From: Persicobacter psychrovividus
Lineage (GTDB): Bacteria > Bacteroidota > Bacteroidia > Cytophagales > Cyclobacteriaceae
DNA: 64,000 bases
Assembly: GCF_036492425.1 (NCBI RefSeq)
Contig: NZ_AP025295.1
Coordinates: 310,001-374,000, forward strand
Reading direction: 5' to 3'
A program made the translations under genes and the position numbers. Below, in pieces: positions 61,334 to 64,000 of this stretch (positions are counted from its first letter, which is position 1; each line of letters starts with the position of its first letter). The notes under the pieces were generated by a model, which worked only from the letters and a program-made list of their open reading frames with translations, was not told the origin of the DNA and did no database searches.

Positions 61334-62387
61334 AGCTTGCTTTTTTATGCGCGAGCGGCATGAGCATGCGTTCGGCAGGGTAGAGAAAATTACTCCTTAA
61401 AGTGGCACTTTCACTAAGGATCTTTTTTATTTTAATACCCTGAATTTCATAAAATCGTTGCCCTATTTTTGCCTTTGGAACGGCATGAATTAGCTCATGG
61501 ACCAAAACCGCATCCTCGAGGGCAGTATTCATCCCTTGACTTGAAAATGTGGGTAAAGGATGCGCCGCATCACCCATTAAAAGAATATGCTCAGCGTGAT
61601 ATTGCTCAAGTGGGGTTATCGTTTTGTTAATACAATGGTGGACATGGTCAAACTTCAGGTGCAATCGAAATTGATCGAGGATTCGGAAATCTTTAGTCAA
61701 GTCATCAAAGAAGGAGGCGAACTGATCGGCAGGTTCTCCATATTTTTGCTGATCCCATTGCATATACCATATAAAATTTTGATCACCCAAGGACATTAAT
61801 CCGAAGGATAAACCGCCCTGTTGGTGCGTAAATTTCGTTAATTGGTGATCATATTGTGCAGCGATAAATTTCGGGAGCTTGGCAAAACCTACTAATTCAT
61901 GGCAACGGTCATTCTTTGCCTGGTGGTTGGGGAAAAGCTTTCGCCGTGTCGGAGAATTGATACCATCAGCACCAATAACCAAATCAGCATTTATAGCCTG
62001 ACCATTACAGGTTACTTCATGCTGTTCGGAGATTTCTAAGGAGGAATTCCATTTGATCGATGCCTCCTTTTCCATCAGCATATTTAAAAGCTGATTTCTG
62101 TAGATGCCGTAACAATTCGTCAGTGTATTTTTACTTTGTAATTTACCCTCGAAATTATAGTTCATGTAATATTTCAAAGGGTGTAAGTTTTCTCGTACGA
62201 TATCAGCACCCACGATTTTCTTTAAAGCACTATATCCATTGGGCATAAGCACAAAACCAAAGCCGTTAGTGGATAACTGGCTGTTTTTTTCAAAGATCAT
62301 GGCACGATGGGTAGCACTGTTTTTTTGTATCAGTTTATTTAAGGCTAAACCAGCAACCCCTGCACCATTTATAAAAATTTCCATCAT
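61326..62387 (-). CDS. FAD-dependent monooxygenase (PHBH-like)
   Basis: A 353-aa flavoprotein of group A aromatic hydroxylases. The FAD site is INGAGVAGLALNKLI near residues 6-20, the second motif DLVIGADGINSPTRRKLF (NADPH/FAD contact), and the third GDAAHPLPTFSSQGMNTALEDA in two blocks. No membrane segment. It should hydroxylate an aromatic or enol substrate using NAD(P)H and oxygen. It is the first gene of an operon with an aminotransferase (8-bp overlap). No other biosynthetic genes adjoin. The second Met (62384) is an alternative start. Confidence 0.9.
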   Translation of the reverse strand: MMEIFINGAGVAGLALNKLIQKNSATHRAMIFEKNSQLSTNGFGFVLMPNGYSALKKIVGADIVRENLHPLKYYMNYNFEGKLQSKNTLTNCYGIYRNQLLNMLMEKEASIKWNSSLEISEQHEVTCNGQAINADLVIGADGINSPTRRKLFPNHQAKNDRCHELVGFAKLPKFIAAQYDHQLTKFTHQQGGLSFGLMSLGDQNFIWYMQWDQQKYGEPADQFASFFDDLTKDFRILDQFRLHLKFDHVHHCINKTITPLEQYHAEHILLMGDAAHPLPTFSSQGMNTALEDAVLVHELIHAVPKAKIGQRFYEIQGIKIKKILSESATLRSNFLYPAERMLMPLAHKKASYV

Positions 62388-62674
62388 CGTTTGACCGTTG
62401 TTTTTTCATTGGTACGGAAGAAAAAATAGTCGATTGTGTAAGGAACGGTGAGGGGGGCAGGAGGCGAATTCCTGATTTATGGATAAACGGGAATCGGTCA
62501 TGATCAATGCCTATCTGATTCATTTAAAGTCAATACATCATCATGTGCTATTTTTATGATTATTAAATCTTTTGCCATAAGTACCCCCAAAATACTTTCG
62601 TAATTCTTTTTAAAGGTATCTGTCCCGAAACCTTGCCTGTAAGTATTTATATTTTTGATGGTCAATAAAAATTA

Positions 62675-64000
62675 ATGCAGAACCCAATTAGTCAATTCAT
62701 AGAAAGCCTGCAAAAGTGTGGAGATAAAGAAGCCCTGGCAACGCATATTGCAGAGGGTTTCCCGAAGCTCTTTCCTTATTTGCAGTTGGTCGGAATTCAT
62801 TTACTGTCCCAGCCCTATTTTCGATTGGAGTCATTCTTTTATTATGACAATAACTGTATTTCTGAAGAAAATATGGTAGCAGAGATTAATTACATGATCT
62901 GGACCAACAGTAAAAAGCCTTCTAAATTACCCAATGCAGCCATTTTGCCTGTTCATGTCAATACACAAATAGCGGGGGGAATTACCGTGCTCAATACCGA
63001 AGGGGTTAATTTATTGGATGACGATCGCTTAAACATGGTTATTGCACTGATTGGGGCAAATTTAAGTTTGCAGCATCAGAAATATCAATTAACAGAAACT
63101 CAGAAAAGGGTTATTCAGCAGTCCAAGTTGATGGATAATTCCCCCAATCCAATTTTAGTGATCGACGAACAGTGTACTTTGCTGTACACCAATCCCGCTT
63201 CAGACCATTTACTGACTTTTTATGGAATGATTAGTGGCGGGCAAGTGGTGACCAGCTGGCAACAAGCGATCCGAAAAATACTTAAAGGGGCAACCGAAGT
63301 GCGGTTTCAGGTGCGTACCGAGGATAAAGTCTATTCTTTGTCTTTTTTCAGGCACACGCACCCCCATCTGATTACCGTTTATGCCAATGATATTACCGAG
63401 CTTAAAAAACTGGAAAATAGCCTGGTGGTTCAACGGAATTTCTTTGAAGATATCTTTAATCATATTCCGTCGGATTTGGTGGTGTTTAATAAGCGCCATG
63501 AATATCTGTTCGTTAATCCGCAGGCAATTAAAAATCGGCAAATTCGGGAGTGGATCATCGGCAAAACAGATTATGACTATTGTGATTTGAAAAATACGCC
63601 TTACGATATGGCCAATGCGCGGAGGGACTTATTCAATAGGATAAAGAATTCCCGACAGGTGGCAGAGATCAAGGACATCAAATATCATGAGGATCGAAGT
63701 ATTCGCGAAGCCATTTTACGCCGGATGTTACCTGTTTATGATAAGGAGGGCGAACTGGAATATATGATTGGTTACGGTAGTGATATCACTGATCTTATGC
63801 GAGCGGAGAATGCTTCCACGCGTTCCCGTGAACAGCTTGAATTGGTATTGACAGCCTCTAATGATGGTTTTTGGGATTGGGACCTCGATACTGGCCGACT
63901 GTTCTTGAGTGATCGCCTGAAGCTGATGTTGGGTATAGAAATGTTGGGGAACAGTGTTTCCAGCCCTGAGGAACTAAATTTGTTGTCGTTCAAAAATCGC
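62675..64000 (+). CDS. PAS-domain sensor protein, probably histidine kinase (truncated by the window)
   Basis: The frame opens at ATG 62675 and remains open for 442 codons to the window edge. Residues 1-145 resemble a GAF-like domain (FPYLQLVGIHLLSQPYF, AILPVHVNTQIAGGITVLN). PAS domains follow: one near 155-240 (NSPNPILVIDEQCTLLYTNPA, VYANDITELKKLEN), a second near 245-370 (IFNHIPSDLVVFNKRHEYLF, GYGSDITDLMRAEN) and the start of a third (ASNDGFWDWDLDTGRLFLS). This architecture is usual in multi-PAS hybrid histidine kinases, but the output domain lies outside. A TATTTTTG at 62650-62657 could be its -7 box, though a TTG lies only 14 bp upstream of it. Confidence 0.85.
   Translation, partial: MQNPISQFIESLQKCGDKEALATHIAEGFPKLFPYLQLVGIHLLSQPYFRLESFFYYDNNCISEENMVAEINYMIWTNSKKPSKLPNAAILPVHVNTQIAGGITVLNTEGVNLLDDDRLNMVIALIGANLSLQHQKYQLTETQKRVIQQSKLMDNSPNPILVIDEQCTLLYTNPASDHLLTFYGMISGGQVVTSWQQAIRKILKGATEVRFQVRTEDKVYSLSFFRHTHPHLITVYANDITELKKLENSLVVQRNFFEDIFNHIPSDLVVFNKRHEYLFVNPQAIKNRQIREWIIGKTDYDYCDLKNTPYDMANARRDLFNRIKNSRQVAEIKDIKYHEDRSIREAILRRMLPVYDKEGELEYMIGYGSDITDLMRAENASTRSREQLELVLTASNDGFWDWDLDTGRLFLSDRLKLMLGIEMLGNSVSSPEELNLLSFKNR

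Noticed and set aside
1-64000. tRNA, rRNA, CRISPR arrays, insertion sequences, prophage
   Set aside because: No cloverleaf-like sequence, spaced identical repeats, transposase or integrase, or flanking inverted/direct repeats were recognised by eye; a covariance or repeat search could still find weak cases.

Overview
The window looks like chromosomal DNA of a free-living, probably marine, member of the Bacteroidota, most like the Cytophagales (Persicobacter/Flammeovirga group). This placement is inferred from content. There are Bacteroidota-type promoters (TTG, 17-20 bp, TAnnTTTG), few Shine-Dalgarno sequences, small families typical of the phylum (DUF5522, DUF5723, DUF983, PorT-like barrels) and many SpII lipoproteins and outer-membrane barrels. 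No rRNA, tRNA, CRISPR array, insertion sequence or prophage was seen. Base composition looks uniform and the region reads as core chromosome with small lineage-specific insertions.

Layout. 1-5.9 kb: the 5' part of a YchJ-like SEC-C gene, a two-gene polysaccharide export pair (Wza-like lipoprotein and Wzc-like tyrosine kinase) and an OmpR-type two-component system. 6.6-9.4 kb: an ABC-class ATPase gene interrupted by an in-frame TAA, a hexapeptide acyltransferase and a DUF983 protein. 9.4-12.8 kb: an intergenic segment holding a sigma-54 promoter and a strong terminator (a candidate short RNA), then two PagL-like lipid A deacylase paralogues flanking tag. 12.9-17 kb: two overlapping CheY-like regulators, an unrecognised acidic repeat protein, a SnoaL-like protein and a lipoprotein. 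17.2-19.4 kb: a transaldolase-like fructose-6-phosphate aldolase and a sugar/H+ symporter. 19.4-24.7 kb: a glycine betaine ABC transporter operon led by its own porin, with a divergent XRE regulator. 24.7-28.5 kb: barrel proteins, a C69 dipeptidase and a tiny DUF5522 gene. 28.6-35.4 kb: polyamine genes (speD, agmatinase, arginine decarboxylase) around a serine hydrolase, a TatD nuclease and tcdA. 35.5-44.4 kb: a RmlD-like reductase, a FUSC transporter, a DUF5723 pair and an aldo/keto reductase. 45-51 kb: gltBD. 51-57.3 kb: a degenerate DUF885 lipoprotein, beta-mannosidase with manA, and glycosylasparaginase. 57.4-64 kb: a second FUSC protein, a DUF853 ATPase, an aminotransferase/flavin monooxygenase pair and the start of a PAS-domain sensor that runs off the window.

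The genes suggest a cell that breaks down mannose-containing glycans and glycoproteins (beta-mannosidase, ManA, glycosylasparaginase), takes up betaine against salt stress, remodels lipid A, exports polysaccharide and assimilates ammonium through GOGAT.

The strongest candidate for something undescribed lies at 9413-9620. It is a near-consensus sigma-54 promoter preceded by three copies of GACAATTA and followed within about 55 nt by an intrinsic terminator, with no room for a protein. The predicted RNA has a 10-nt perfect complement to the leader of the neighbouring PagL-like mRNA, right before its start codon. All of this was read by eye and no search or folding program was run.
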